This document shows, in pieces, positions 6,690-13,606 of a DNA stretch of 27,379 bases (positions are counted from its first letter, which is position 1; the number at the start of each line of letters is the position of its first letter). The stretch spans positions 1-27,379 of IMG/VR virus record IMGVR_UViG_3300033388_004037; one strand, written 5' to 3'. The stretch is from a virus. The notes beneath the pieces are model-generated. The model made no database searches, was not told the DNA's origin, and saw nothing but the letters and a program-made list of their open reading frames with translations. The translations under genes were made by a program, and so were the position numbers.

Positions 6690-7706
6690 TTATTTTCCCG
6701 TCCTTTTTAGTGTGGGGATTTTCACTACCCCAAAATCAAGAATTCCGTGTGAATAAAAATCATCATTAAAAGTATCATCCTCAGATGCAGTGCTTTTCTT
6801 TTCAGTCACATCTTTTTTAAATGTTGCTTTCGATAATGCCCCTGCTTCATTAATCGTAGAAGGGGAAACGTAAGCAGCAAAACTTTCCCCCAAAACTTCA
6901 GTGGCAGCATCAACGTAAGCAGAAAACTCAGCGTTGAAATCAGTGGTAACACTGAAGTTAGGGCAATTAGTTTTGTATTCACCATGATGCTTAATCATAG
7001 CGGGGATTGCTCCACCCCTTTGCATATCAAGCAACTGAGTTAAACCATAACTATTCTGTTCGTGATGGTAAATTGTGTTCTTGTTGAATATTGAACCTGT
7101 GTTGTGAACCAAAGCCCACGCAATATCAACCATTGTGAAAGGGGAAATTTCGCCTTCCAGAACTTGAGTAATTTTTTGGCTAATGTTTTTCCATTTCTGC
7201 CCACCGTAAGAACCCATCCCCGCAAAACAATTAACAAACATCCAATCGCAATAACGGGAGAAATCAAGAAGGTCTCTATCACAAGAAAGGAATTCTTGTC
7301 TTGACCCTGAACGATTTTTCTTACCGTTTGTGACCTGACCGAAATTCTTAACATCACCACCATACTTACTTTGGATGGTTGCTGTCTTAGATGAGATTTT
7401 TCCGTGACGAGATTCGCCCACAGAAATTAAAAGAATGTATGTGAAGATACGAAAGAAAACTTCTTCCATATTTGCATGATGGATTTTAACTAGCTCTTCA
7501 ACTTCTTGGGGAAGCTCATTGTCTATCCCAAATTTAGATTCAACGACACCCATAACGTGAGCACCAAGATAGAACCTGATAATATCTTTTTCAGGTTGAA
7601 TCATGGAACCGTCATTAACGGAAATAAATTTTTCCATGCTCATCTTCTGCTTGTTATATTTACAAGCCTTGAACAGCATTGAATTTTTTACTTCTCTGAG
7701 AATCAT
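6690..7706 (-). CDS. Uncharacterised protein, 338 aa, partner of phosphatase 1
   Basis: I do not recognise the family. Conserved-looking segments are ISVGESRHGK (about 93-102), SYGGQKWKNISQKI, and MVDIAWALVHNTGSIFNKN with an HNTGS that resembles an active-site or nucleotide-binding turn. The C-terminal 60 residues are Ser/Thr/Asp rich and probably flexible. No transmembrane segment is clear. It starts behind TAACTAGGAGGTTCC and promoter 7733-7762 and is followed at once by phosphatase 1, so the pair is a two-gene operon lodged between the dikinase operon and the polymerase operon. It is a reasonable candidate for a substrate or partner of the phosphatase, which is inference. Confidence 0.85.
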   Translation of the reverse strand: MILREVKNSMLFKACKYNKQKMSMEKFISVNDGSMIQPEKDIIRFYLGAHVMGVVESKFGIDNELPQEVEELVKIHHANMEEVFFRIFTYILLISVGESRHGKISSKTATIQSKYGGDVKNFGQVTNGKKNRSGSRQEFLSCDRDLLDFSRYCDWMFVNCFAGMGSYGGQKWKNISQKITQVLEGEISPFTMVDIAWALVHNTGSIFNKNTIYHHEQNSYGLTQLLDMQRGGAIPAMIKHHGEYKTNCPNFSVTTDFNAEFSAYVDAATEVLGESFAAYVSPSTINEAGALSKATFKKDVTEKKSTASEDDTFNDDFYSHGILDFGVVKIPTLKRTGK

Positions 7707-7732
7707 GGAACCTCCTAGTTAATTAAGACTCT

Positions 7733-7762
7733 ACCTTACCACACCTTGAAAGTATTTGTCAA
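7733..7762 (-). promoter_or_regulatory. Sigma70-type promoter of the 7706-5990 operon
   Basis: Minus strand TTGACA at 7762-7757, 18-base spacer, TAAGGT at 7738-7733 as a weak -10. Boundary motif copy 4 ends six bases upstream of the -35, a position suited to a repressor or activator. Confidence 0.72.
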
Positions 7763-7768
7763 GCTTTA

Positions 7769-7786
7769 TTTGATACTAAGTTCAAA
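7769..7786. repeat. Boundary motif copy 4, TTTGATACTAAGTTCAAA
   Basis: Starts immediately upstream of the -35 of promoter 7733-7762 and five bases after the stop codon of phosphatase 2. Confidence 0.75.
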
Positions 7787-7791
7787 TCAAT

Positions 7792-8322
7792 TTAGTTGAC
7801 AACATCCAAGCAGTTGTGAATTCGAACACGAATAGCCAACATTTCTGTGGGGTCATACCTGCTTACAAAATCGCACTGCTCATCAGTTTCAACAGCAGTT
7901 GAAAGATATTCATCCCTCACGAAATTGATAGGGTAATGTATCATCCCCAGATTGGGGGAAGGGTCAGCACCTAAGAATTTCTTGATCTTGTACCACCAAG
8001 TTTTTTCTTCACGTTGCAGATTAAGAATGCCAATTGTTTTGATCAGCATAGCCATGAACATTCCTGTTCGACCAATGCCCCCCATGCACCCAATATAAAT
8101 TGCACCATCTTCACACAGGATTTTTAAAGCCTGATAAACAGCATCATCGACATCTGCATATCTGGGTACGCCAAAGTCAGGGACATCCACTCGGACATCA
8201 CAAGGAGCATCAATTTCTACTGCGAGTTTTACGCCTTTGATGCCCACGGGCTTTTCTCGGTAACGTCCTCCCATTACCGTGACTTTGCGACCTAACAATT
8301 TTGTTTCTATCATTCCATTCAT
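7792..8322 (-). CDS. Protein tyrosine / dual-specificity-type phosphatase 2
   Basis: Second CX5R phosphatase, 176 aa: IYIGCMGGIGRTGMF with Cys79 and Arg85, then VRDEYLSTAVETDEQCDFV, aligned to the same region of phosphatase 1. It lacks the Lys/Ser-rich N terminus of its paralogue but has an inserted basic segment (QREEKTWWYKIKKFLG) between the catalytic loop and that helix. ATG 8322 is preceded by AGGGGATAGAA and preferred to an upstream TTG. It overlaps the zinc protein before it by 113 bases in another frame, unusually long for this window. It is the last gene of the dikinase operon. Confidence 0.88.
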   Translation of the reverse strand: MNGMIETKLLGRKVTVMGGRYREKPVGIKGVKLAVEIDAPCDVRVDVPDFGVPRYADVDDAVYQALKILCEDGAIYIGCMGGIGRTGMFMAMLIKTIGILNLQREEKTWWYKIKKFLGADPSPNLGMIHYPINFVRDEYLSTAVETDEQCDFVSRYDPTEMLAIRVRIHNCLDVVN

Positions 8323-8695
8323 TTCTATCCCCTGCAATTTGCTTCCCCGTACAATTCGGACAAGCGATTAATTTAAAATCTAAACCCTCTTTACAATCTT
8401 TGCATCCTGTCCCATCACAAAAATTGCAGGGGTCTCCCACTTCAATTGTCTGTGAATCAAAACACACATCACATCTGAAGTTAAAATATCTTGCATACCT
8501 GTCTAAATGAAAAAGTGTGATTCCAACAATTTCCTTTTCACTTCGATTCACAATAACATTGTTGAATCTTATATTCCCTACTTTGTGATCACAGGGACTT
8601 CCATTCTTGATGTAAGAAACTACATCGGCATAACTATGTTCGTTGTACAGGGCTATTAAATCTTCCTTAGCACCTTTACTAAATTTGTGTAACAT
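8210..8695 (-). CDS. Cysteine-rich zinc-binding protein with DnaJ-like CxxC repeats, 161 aa
   Basis: The middle holds four CxxC pairs: CDVC (75-78), CNFC (90-93), CKDC (98-101) and CPNC (112-115), with CDGTGC resembling the CxxCxGxG repeats of DnaJ. That pattern normally binds two zinc ions. The first 70 residues are alpha/beta and unrecognised; the last 40 are Arg/Lys/Asn rich and lie entirely in the overlap with phosphatase 2, so that tail may be a by-product of the overlap. ATG 8695 is chosen over an adjacent GTG because AGGGTAGGTG lies before it. No J domain is present, so it is not a chaperone DnaJ. Confidence 0.82.
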   Translation of the reverse strand: MLHKFSKGAKEDLIALYNEHSYADVVSYIKNGSPCDHKVGNIRFNNVIVNRSEKEIVGITLFHLDRYARYFNFRCDVCFDSQTIEVGDPCNFCDGTGCKDCKEGLDFKLIACPNCTGKQIAGDRNEWNDRNKIVRSQSHGNGRTLPRKARGHQRRKTRSRN

Positions 8696-8698
8696 CAC

Positions 8699-8986
8699 CT
8701 ACCCTTTATGTTTTTTCTGCCCACGATCAATCGGTATGCTTCTAGGGGCATCGACTAATACCCGTACAAAACCATCCTTGTTTGTGTCCGTTCCCAACAT
8801 CATTTTTACATCAGTGGTAACAGGAATATATCTCATGTCATTTATGACCATTTGAGAAGTCAGATATTTCCCATGAACTGTAATCGCAGTTTGCTTTGGA
8901 TTTAAAATCTTGTCGATGGTTATCAATAAATCTCCCACCCAGATTTCATTATCCTTTTCTAAATTCATCCCAAGAACTAAAGCCAT
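8699..8986 (-). CDS. CsrA/RsmA-like RNA-binding protein with an insertion, 95 aa
   Basis: The two ends match CsrA. Residues 1-26 (MALVLGMNLEKDNEIWVGDL then LITI) parallel [22 protein letters not shown], and residues 74-89 (VRVLVDAPRSIPIDRG) parallel VRIGVNAPKEVSVHRE, including an Arg at the position of CsrA Arg44. Between them lie about 45 extra residues. CsrA dimers bind GGA motifs in mRNA leaders and block or aid translation; RsmN-type proteins also carry an insertion between strands 2 and 3. ATG 8986 is preferred over one five codons upstream because GGGGGGAAGTGAT precedes it and the CsrA match begins there. Family assignment is from memory of the motif, not a search. Confidence 0.62.
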   Translation of the reverse strand: MALVLGMNLEKDNEIWVGDLLITIDKILNPKQTAITVHGKYLTSQMVINDMRYIPVTTDVKMMLGTDTNKDGFVRVLVDAPRSIPIDRGQKKHKG

Positions 8987-8987
8987 A

Positions 8988-9416
8988 TCACTTCCCCCCA
9001 TACCATTTCTTTTTAACTACATTATGAGTAGCCCACAAGGAACCACCCAACCGTCCTTTTCGATCTTCCAAAGCAGTTATCAATCCTCTCTTACGCAAAA
9101 TAGAAAGATTGGTTGTTGCCTTGTCTACTGTGATACTCAGTTGCCTAGCAATTTGGTGGGAAGTTAATTCCCCCAGACCAACCAAACAACCTAAAATTTG
9201 TGAAAGCTGACTTCCCCTAACGGGGAGTACAACCGTACTTATTGTAACTGGAACTCTGGTAAGAGTTGTCCCGTCAATTTTAAGGTACAGAAACTTATTC
9301 AATCCGCAAACACAATGTTGCATAACTGAATCTTCTTCAAACTTAATCCAAGATAAGCCCCCACATTTAGGGCAGGGTAGTCCCATAAGAAAAGCTATCA
9401 GCAAAAAAAGTGTCAT
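8988..9416 (-). CDS. Zinc-ribbon winged-helix DNA-binding protein, 142 aa
   Basis: A probable transcription regulator. N-terminal CPKCGG with a later HCVCG forms a zinc ribbon (about residues 15-38). The second half, LGELTSHQIARQLSITVDKA then LSILRKRGLITALED and RLGGSLW, is a winged helix-turn-helix with recognition helix and wing of the MarR/ArsR kind. The start ATG has AGGGTAAACTC overlapping the dikinase stop. The first 12 residues are hydrophobic, so an internal start at MGLPCPKC is possible but has no ribosome site. As the second gene of the dikinase operon it may regulate that operon or switch phage gene classes. Confidence 0.78.
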   Translation of the reverse strand: MTLFLLIAFLMGLPCPKCGGLSWIKFEEDSVMQHCVCGLNKFLYLKIDGTTLTRVPVTISTVVLPVRGSQLSQILGCLVGLGELTSHQIARQLSITVDKATTNLSILRKRGLITALEDRKGRLGGSLWATHNVVKKKWYGGK

Positions 9417-9420
9417 GAGT

Positions 9421-11343
9421 TTACCCTATATGAATCCGTTTTTCGAGAAGACCCAATGCACTTTCCATTGCGACAACTCTTGAAGACAACCCAAGTTGCT
9501 CACTGATCTTTTCAAAAGTTTCAGCATCACCCATAACATTATCAATAAAATCTTTCTCAATGTAACCGATAAAATCAGGGTTCATAACATCTGCCATAGT
9601 CTTATATGCTTTGGCAACATTAGAAGTAACCCAAGTTCCAGAATCAAAAAATACATTTTCCAGATTGTAATCCCCAATGTGTGAATCCAGTTCACGGGCA
9701 TTTTCCATTCCTTCAGGATTAGGTTCACCCAGAAAGTCACTCACCTTATCCCTACGTTCAGGATTGATAAGAACAACTTTGTCAAAACGCTCAGCTAGGT
9801 CAATCAATTCTTCAGATGTAAGACCTTCAACTGGAACCCCAATTTTGTAAATGTAATCTTCAAGGCTCAAGGCTTCTTCATAGTTGTGAACCATAATCCA
9901 ATCTTCTTCGGTAATGGCAACTTCAAAAAGACTGCCCAAAAGTTCAACTGGAATGTTGGTATTAAATTCCAAATCGAAAGGCATTTCTGATAAGTAAACT
10001 TCACCAGTTTGACCATCGATCAAAACGTAAGAGAAAGTTCCAAAAGCAAAATCATCTTCCACATCAGGACAACCAACAACACAAGGTTTATTCATTCCCC
10101 TTGCGACAACAGCAGCGTGACAGGTAGCTGAACCTTTAAAGGTCAAAATACCTTCAGCTTTTTCCATTGCCTTAATATCATCTGGGGTAGTTTCTTCAGC
10201 AACAAGAATTGTTGGCTCAGCAGATTCCATAACTTCCTTCACAGAAAAAGCAGCCTTGCCTGTAGCAAAGTAACCACCAGAACCAATACCTTTAGCATTA
10301 GCTTTCTTTTTAAAATCAGCAGGGAGAACAGGAACCCTAAGTTTCATAAAAGTCCCTTCAGTAATTCTATCTCCCAACTCTTCAATAACTCCTTCCTCCA
10401 AAAGATCAAGAGCAATCTTGATTTCTGCATAGGAAGAACGCAATGGATTACGGGTTTGCAGAATTGACAGTACACCATCTTCAACAGTGAATTCAATTTC
10501 CTGCAAATCCTTGTTCTTCAGTTCAAGCCCTTCACCGATTTTAACCAGTTCATTATAAAGCTTGCTGTTCCACTTTTTCATTTCTGAAATCGGGGGAGCA
10601 GTAATCGCACCTGCAACAACATCTTCACCCTGACAATTGGTAAGGAAGTCTCCAAAGATTTCCTTTGCACCTGTGTTGGGGTTACGAGTAAACATAACTC
10701 CTGAACCAGAGTTGTCATTGTAGTTTCCAAAAACCATCGACTGAATGACAACAGCAGTTCCCATATCGTTAGGAATTTTGTTCATCTTTCTATAGTGAAC
10801 ACAACGCTCATTATCAAAAGAATCCCAAACTGCTTGGATTGAATTTCTGATGATATCCTTTACTTCAGGAATATGCTTTTTGATGGTCTTCATCCATTTA
10901 ACAGGGTCTTCAATTTTGCCCTTATGCTCCATAACAACATCAGCATACATTTCAACAAACCGTCTACGACAATCCGCTTTAAGTTCTTTGTGTAAATCCT
11001 TGTCATGATATCCTGCCCCAACATTCAGAAGGGTATCCATCATTCCTGCCATAGAGACAGGAGCACCAGAACGAACAGATAAAAGTTTGTGATTTGTTTC
11101 AGGATAAATGTGAGTTTCCAAAGCTTCCATAACTGCTTCAGTTACCTGATCAAGAAGCAGGGTTTTACCTGCATCCGTGTCGGCACGATATTGATTACAT
11201 ATAGCAGTAGGTATGACTAAGCCCGTGGGAACATTAATCCCACTTCGTTTCATTTCAATCAGGTTGTGACCCTTACCACCGTTTTTATTAACAGTAGAGT
11301 TGGTGTCAATTTGTCCTGATGTGAAAAGGTTAATTAAATTCAC
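9421..11343 (-). CDS. Truncated pyruvate phosphate dikinase-like phosphotransferase, 640 aa
   Basis: The protein follows PPDK for about 450 residues: the ATP-grasp start GGKGHNLIEMKRSGINVPTG (22-41), SVRSGAPVSMAGMMDTLLNV (89-108) with the ATP-contacting Arg91, MVFGNYNDNSGSGVMFTRNP (203-222), QGEDVVAG (238-245), IEFTVEDGVLSILQTRNP (283-300), and the phosphohistidine loop KGSATCHAAVVARGMNKPCV (403-422) with His409. PPDK of about 870 aa then has a PEP/pyruvate barrel; here there are only about 185 unrelated, acidic residues. It should still form phospho-His from ATP and phosphate, giving AMP and PPi, but the acceptor is unlikely to be pyruvate. GTG start behind AGGAGGTTGTAA, with promoter 11376-11404. 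Confidence 0.92.
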   Translation of the reverse strand: MNLINLFTSGQIDTNSTVNKNGGKGHNLIEMKRSGINVPTGLVIPTAICNQYRADTDAGKTLLLDQVTEAVMEALETHIYPETNHKLLSVRSGAPVSMAGMMDTLLNVGAGYHDKDLHKELKADCRRRFVEMYADVVMEHKGKIEDPVKWMKTIKKHIPEVKDIIRNSIQAVWDSFDNERCVHYRKMNKIPNDMGTAVVIQSMVFGNYNDNSGSGVMFTRNPNTGAKEIFGDFLTNCQGEDVVAGAITAPPISEMKKWNSKLYNELVKIGEGLELKNKDLQEIEFTVEDGVLSILQTRNPLRSSYAEIKIALDLLEEGVIEELGDRITEGTFMKLRVPVLPADFKKKANAKGIGSGGYFATGKAAFSVKEVMESAEPTILVAEETTPDDIKAMEKAEGILTFKGSATCHAAVVARGMNKPCVVGCPDVEDDFAFGTFSYVLIDGQTGEVYLSEMPFDLEFNTNIPVELLGSLFEVAITEEDWIMVHNYEEALSLEDYIYKIGVPVEGLTSEELIDLAERFDKVVLINPERRDKVSDFLGEPNPEGMENARELDSHIGDYNLENVFFDSGTWVTSNVAKAYKTMADVMNPDFIGYIEKDFIDNVMGDAETFEKISEQLGLSSRVVAMESALGLLEKRIHIG

Positions 11344-11375
11344 TTACAACCTCCTAAGTTTTCAAGTGAGTTACT

Positions 11376-11404
11376 ATCTTAAACTATGAGTAATTATTTG
11401 TCAA
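11376..11404 (-). promoter_or_regulatory. Sigma70-type promoter of the dikinase operon
   Basis: Minus strand TTGACA at 11404-11399, 17-base spacer, TAAGAT at 11381-11376. The -35 overlaps the stop of the gene at 11401-11604. A TGTCAA/TTGACA inverted pair (11399-11417) puts a second -35-like hexamer on the plus strand. Confidence 0.85.
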
Positions 11405-11604
11405 GCTTTTTTTGACATTAATTTTCGGTAATCTTCAGACCCAAAAAACTCACCCCGCTTGCTATCGTGCTTGATCAGCGGATGAAGATGACTGCTGAAA
11501 TACTTGTAATGAGAACAGCTACAGACTAGGGGCTTGCCCCCCCACTTTCGAATTTGAGTCAGGGCTTCAACCTTGTTGAGAATCACCCAAAGATGATCAG
11601 TCAT
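11401..11604 (-). CDS. Hypothetical protein, 67 aa
   Basis: Unknown. MTDHLWVILNKVEALTQIRK is followed by GGKPLVCSCSHYKYFSSHLH, a Cys/His cluster (CSCSH...H.H) that could bind a metal, then a polar C terminus ending KLMSKKA. ATG 11604 overlaps the end of the 366-residue gene (ATGACTGA). A GTG eight codons upstream is possible but less convincing. It is the last gene of the operon started at 14440-14468, and its stop codon forms part of the next promoter's -35. Confidence 0.68.
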   Translation of the reverse strand: MTDHLWVILNKVEALTQIRKWGGKPLVCSCSHYKYFSSHLHPLIKHDSKRGEFFGSEDYRKLMSKKA

Positions 11605-12697
11605 CTTGAAGTGCTCTGTGCATTCCACTCAATACGGTTTTCATTTTCTCAGGGGTCACTTCCTGCCCGTGCATCATATCGCTTTCATAGTCCCTGATGA
11701 TTATCCCATACAGGGGATTCCCCGCAACTGTTGCCTGTATAAAAATCCGTTCCTGCTTATCAACTGGAAGCTTCCTGTGATTCATCTTCAGTCTCCAATG
11801 ACCTCTTCGGATATGAAGGGCAACACCCCCCTCTCTTTTTCCATCAGATTCTTTTGGTTCTGAATATATGGTTCCCGTGTAGTCACCAAGCTTGGAAACA
11901 AAATAGCGTTCATACGGATTCTTATTCCGCTTGCGTCTTCGCTTTTGCAATCCTTCGGGTGGTTCAACCACATCATAATTAATTCTCTGGTGCTTATACA
12001 TGAACATGAAAGAGCCAACCACAAACATGCACATAGCTGCGTGACTCTTTGCCCAATCGATAGCCGAATTATGATCTTGATTAGGGTAAAGGAATTTTTC
12101 AATTTTCTTATCAAAATGGATTAGCTGATGATGACGTTCACCATCTTTCTGTATAAACAATTGTACAGGGGTTATTGAGGGGGCATAATACCTGCGTCCA
12201 TCTGGTTCTGCTTTTCCCTGTAAAGAGTACATAGCTATTTCCACCACCTTTCCATATTGGACTTTAGCCCAATCCACATTCCATTCTTTTGTTATGTCAG
12301 TCACCCTAATTAAAACCCCATTTTGCTCTGGCCAGTTATAGGTCTGAATATCCCCCACACACAGAATAAAATCTTTGAAAGGCAAGGCAAGTTCTTCACC
12401 ATGAAGAAGGTCATCAGTAACCGTAGCAGTGAAGTCAGCAAACTTTTCATCGTTATCAAGTGCCTGAAGGATAGTCAGCATATCCATTTGAAAATCTATG
12501 ACAGGGGGATTCTTGGTTTCCAGAAACATATTCTGTTCCCCCAAGTGCAAAAGAAAAGGGTCATCTTGATACGTGTTCTGTTTAAAAAGCTCAGTCACAT
12601 CTGTACGGTTATATCTGGTTAAACAATAGCCCCGCAAGATTGCCCTAATGGATTCACCCAATAGAATTTTGGTTTCTGCTAATTTAGATTTAAACAT
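11597..12697 (-). CDS. Hypothetical protein with C-terminal HIRRGHWR motif, 366 aa
   Basis: No named family recognised. The first 220 residues are mixed alpha/beta, with a hydrophobic segment AAMCMFVVGSFMFMYKH near 220-235 that might be a membrane-touching helix. A very basic stretch (LQKRRRKRNKNPYERY) follows. The C terminus has VALHIRRGHWRLK and later FIQATVAGNPLYGIIIRDYE, a combination I associate with phage hypothetical proteins. The ATG is behind TAACTAGGAGGTTAA, whose TAG is the dCMP deaminase stop, so synthesis should be efficient. Nucleic acid binding is plausible from the charge; that is inference. Confidence 0.8.
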   Translation of the reverse strand: MFKSKLAETKILLGESIRAILRGYCLTRYNRTDVTELFKQNTYQDDPFLLHLGEQNMFLETKNPPVIDFQMDMLTILQALDNDEKFADFTATVTDDLLHGEELALPFKDFILCVGDIQTYNWPEQNGVLIRVTDITKEWNVDWAKVQYGKVVEIAMYSLQGKAEPDGRRYYAPSITPVQLFIQKDGERHHQLIHFDKKIEKFLYPNQDHNSAIDWAKSHAAMCMFVVGSFMFMYKHQRINYDVVEPPEGLQKRRRKRNKNPYERYFVSKLGDYTGTIYSEPKESDGKREGGVALHIRRGHWRLKMNHRKLPVDKQERIFIQATVAGNPLYGIIIRDYESDMMHGQEVTPEKMKTVLSGMHRALQDD

Positions 12698-12705
12698 TTA
12701 ACCTC

Positions 12706-13197
12706 CTAGTTAAAAATATCGAATCTGATTCCTGCCTCTAAAAAAAGTTGTTTCGAAAGTTCAATATTAACATGGTGCTTTTCCATTTTCTCAGCCGAAG
12801 ATTGTAGAGTAACAACCCTGCCCAACTTTCTGCTGATGATACTCATTGTGCAATTGATGCAAGGGGGGTAAGTCACATACAAAGTTCTGCCCACCAAATC
12901 CTTAGTTGAATTGTCCATTGCATTTTGTTCCGCATGAATTATCAACTTGTGTTTCAGATCGTAATCGTTCAACCGTTCTTTCAGGTCTGCAATCCCCGCA
13001 GGAAATCCGTTGTATCCAATATCGATATCCCGTTTTCCATTTGCAATGACTGCCCCGACTCCTGTTCGTGGGTCTTTGCTCCACCCCGAAACATGAAGTG
13101 CTAAATTCATTAATCGCATATCCCAATGAAGACCAACTTCTTCTGCTCTAATATTGTTGGTATATTTCAGTGAAACACTCTTTCCAATTTTTACCAT
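12706..13197 (-). CDS. Deoxycytidylate (dCMP) deaminase
   Basis: Converts dCMP to dUMP, feeding dTMP synthesis. The zinc site is HAEQNA (His88, Glu90) and YPPCINCTMSII (Cys113, Cys116). Substrate-side residues DPRTGVGAVI and GYNGFP (61-66) are typical of the family. At 163 aa it is normal length for phage dCMP deaminases, though it lacks the second zinc-binding cluster seen in T4. Its ATG overlaps the stop of the 58-residue gene upstream (ATGGTAA). It shares the nucleotide-metabolism region with the dNMP kinase at 14472-15062; no thymidylate synthase was found in the window. Confidence 0.95.
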   Translation of the reverse strand: MVKIGKSVSLKYTNNIRAEEVGLHWDMRLMNLALHVSGWSKDPRTGVGAVIANGKRDIDIGYNGFPAGIADLKERLNDYDLKHKLIIHAEQNAMDNSTKDLVGRTLYVTYPPCINCTMSIISRKLGRVVTLQSSAEKMEKHHVNIELSKQLFLEAGIRFDIFN

Positions 13198-13367
13198 CGT
13201 AGTTCTATTATCCTCTTCAGAAAATCCCCTGTAGCATCCCCCTCTGGAAATCGCTTATTCAGGTAGTTCATTGCACTGTCATTCTTTCTCCAATGTTTAA
13301 TCAGGGTTTCAGTAACCACAGATTCATCAATCACTTTTGAAAGTTTTTTGACTCGCAATTTTCTCAA
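13191..13367 (-). CDS. Hypothetical basic protein with TTG start, 58 aa
   Basis: A frame of 58 codons fills the 158-base space between two genes. It starts at TTG 13367, overlapping the previous stop (TTGA) with AAGGGGG a few bases upstream, and ends overlapping the dCMP deaminase start. The product, LRKLRVKKLSKVIDESVVTE ending FLKRIIELRW, is basic and helical. Both overlaps and the ribosome site fit the coupled pattern of the region. The non-ATG start lowers certainty. Function unknown. Confidence 0.62.
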   Translation of the reverse strand: MRKLRVKKLSKVIDESVVTETLIKHWRKNDSAMNYLNKRFPEGDATGDFLKRIIELRW

Positions 13368-13606
13368 GCAGCCCCCTTGATTATTCTTCGTTTCGGAATC
13401 CCATAATGATTTCTAAAATCCCGTACTGCTAATTTTTCGGTTTCGTACCTGTACCCCATCACCCCACAGGCAGAACATTCAACATGGAAGGAATCTCCAT
13501 TGTCATGAATATCAGATGTGGTTTCACAATTGGGGCAAAGAGTCAGCAGAGATATAATTGTGCTCTCTACGCTTCCCGTTTGTAATTTTTTAAGTAGCTT
13601 CGGCAT
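13364..13606 (-). CDS. Lar-like zinc-ribbon protein, 80 aa
   Basis: CPNCETTSDIHDNGDSFHVE followed by CSACG and a conserved RDFRNHYG tail matches the arrangement of Lar-type restriction alleviation proteins (CPxC, ~17 residues, CxxCG, then Ala/Val-x-x-Trp/Phe-Asn). Lar of the Rac prophage modulates type I restriction, but many phage relatives have no tested role. ATG overlaps the previous stop (TGATG). Zinc ribbon is clear; the restriction-alleviation function is inferred from family resemblance only. Confidence 0.72.
   Translation of the reverse strand: MPKLLKKLQTGSVESTIISLLTLCPNCETTSDIHDNGDSFHVECSACGVMGYRYETEKLAVRDFRNHYGIPKRRIIKGAA

Noticed and set aside
7040-7363. 107-residue minus frame inside the 338-aa gene, and the many plus-strand frames across the window
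   Set aside because: They are antisense or out-of-phase shadows of well-supported genes, without ribosome sites.
8210-8695. Calling the CxxC-repeat protein a DnaJ chaperone
   Set aside because: There is no HPD-containing J domain; only the cysteine-rich part resembles DnaJ.
9421-11343. Calling the dikinase a complete PPDK or PEP synthase
   Set aside because: The PEP/pyruvate-binding barrel is absent, so pyruvate conversion cannot be claimed.
11399-11417. TGTCAA...TTGACA inverted pair as a terminator or divergent promoter
   Set aside because: The stem is only six A/T-rich pairs with no GC core, and no -10 is placed correctly on the plus strand.
13367-13373. Treating 13198-13363 as an untranslated gap
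   Set aside because: A TTG-initiated 58-codon frame with AGGGGG upstream spans it and overlaps both neighbours, matching the coupling seen elsewhere.
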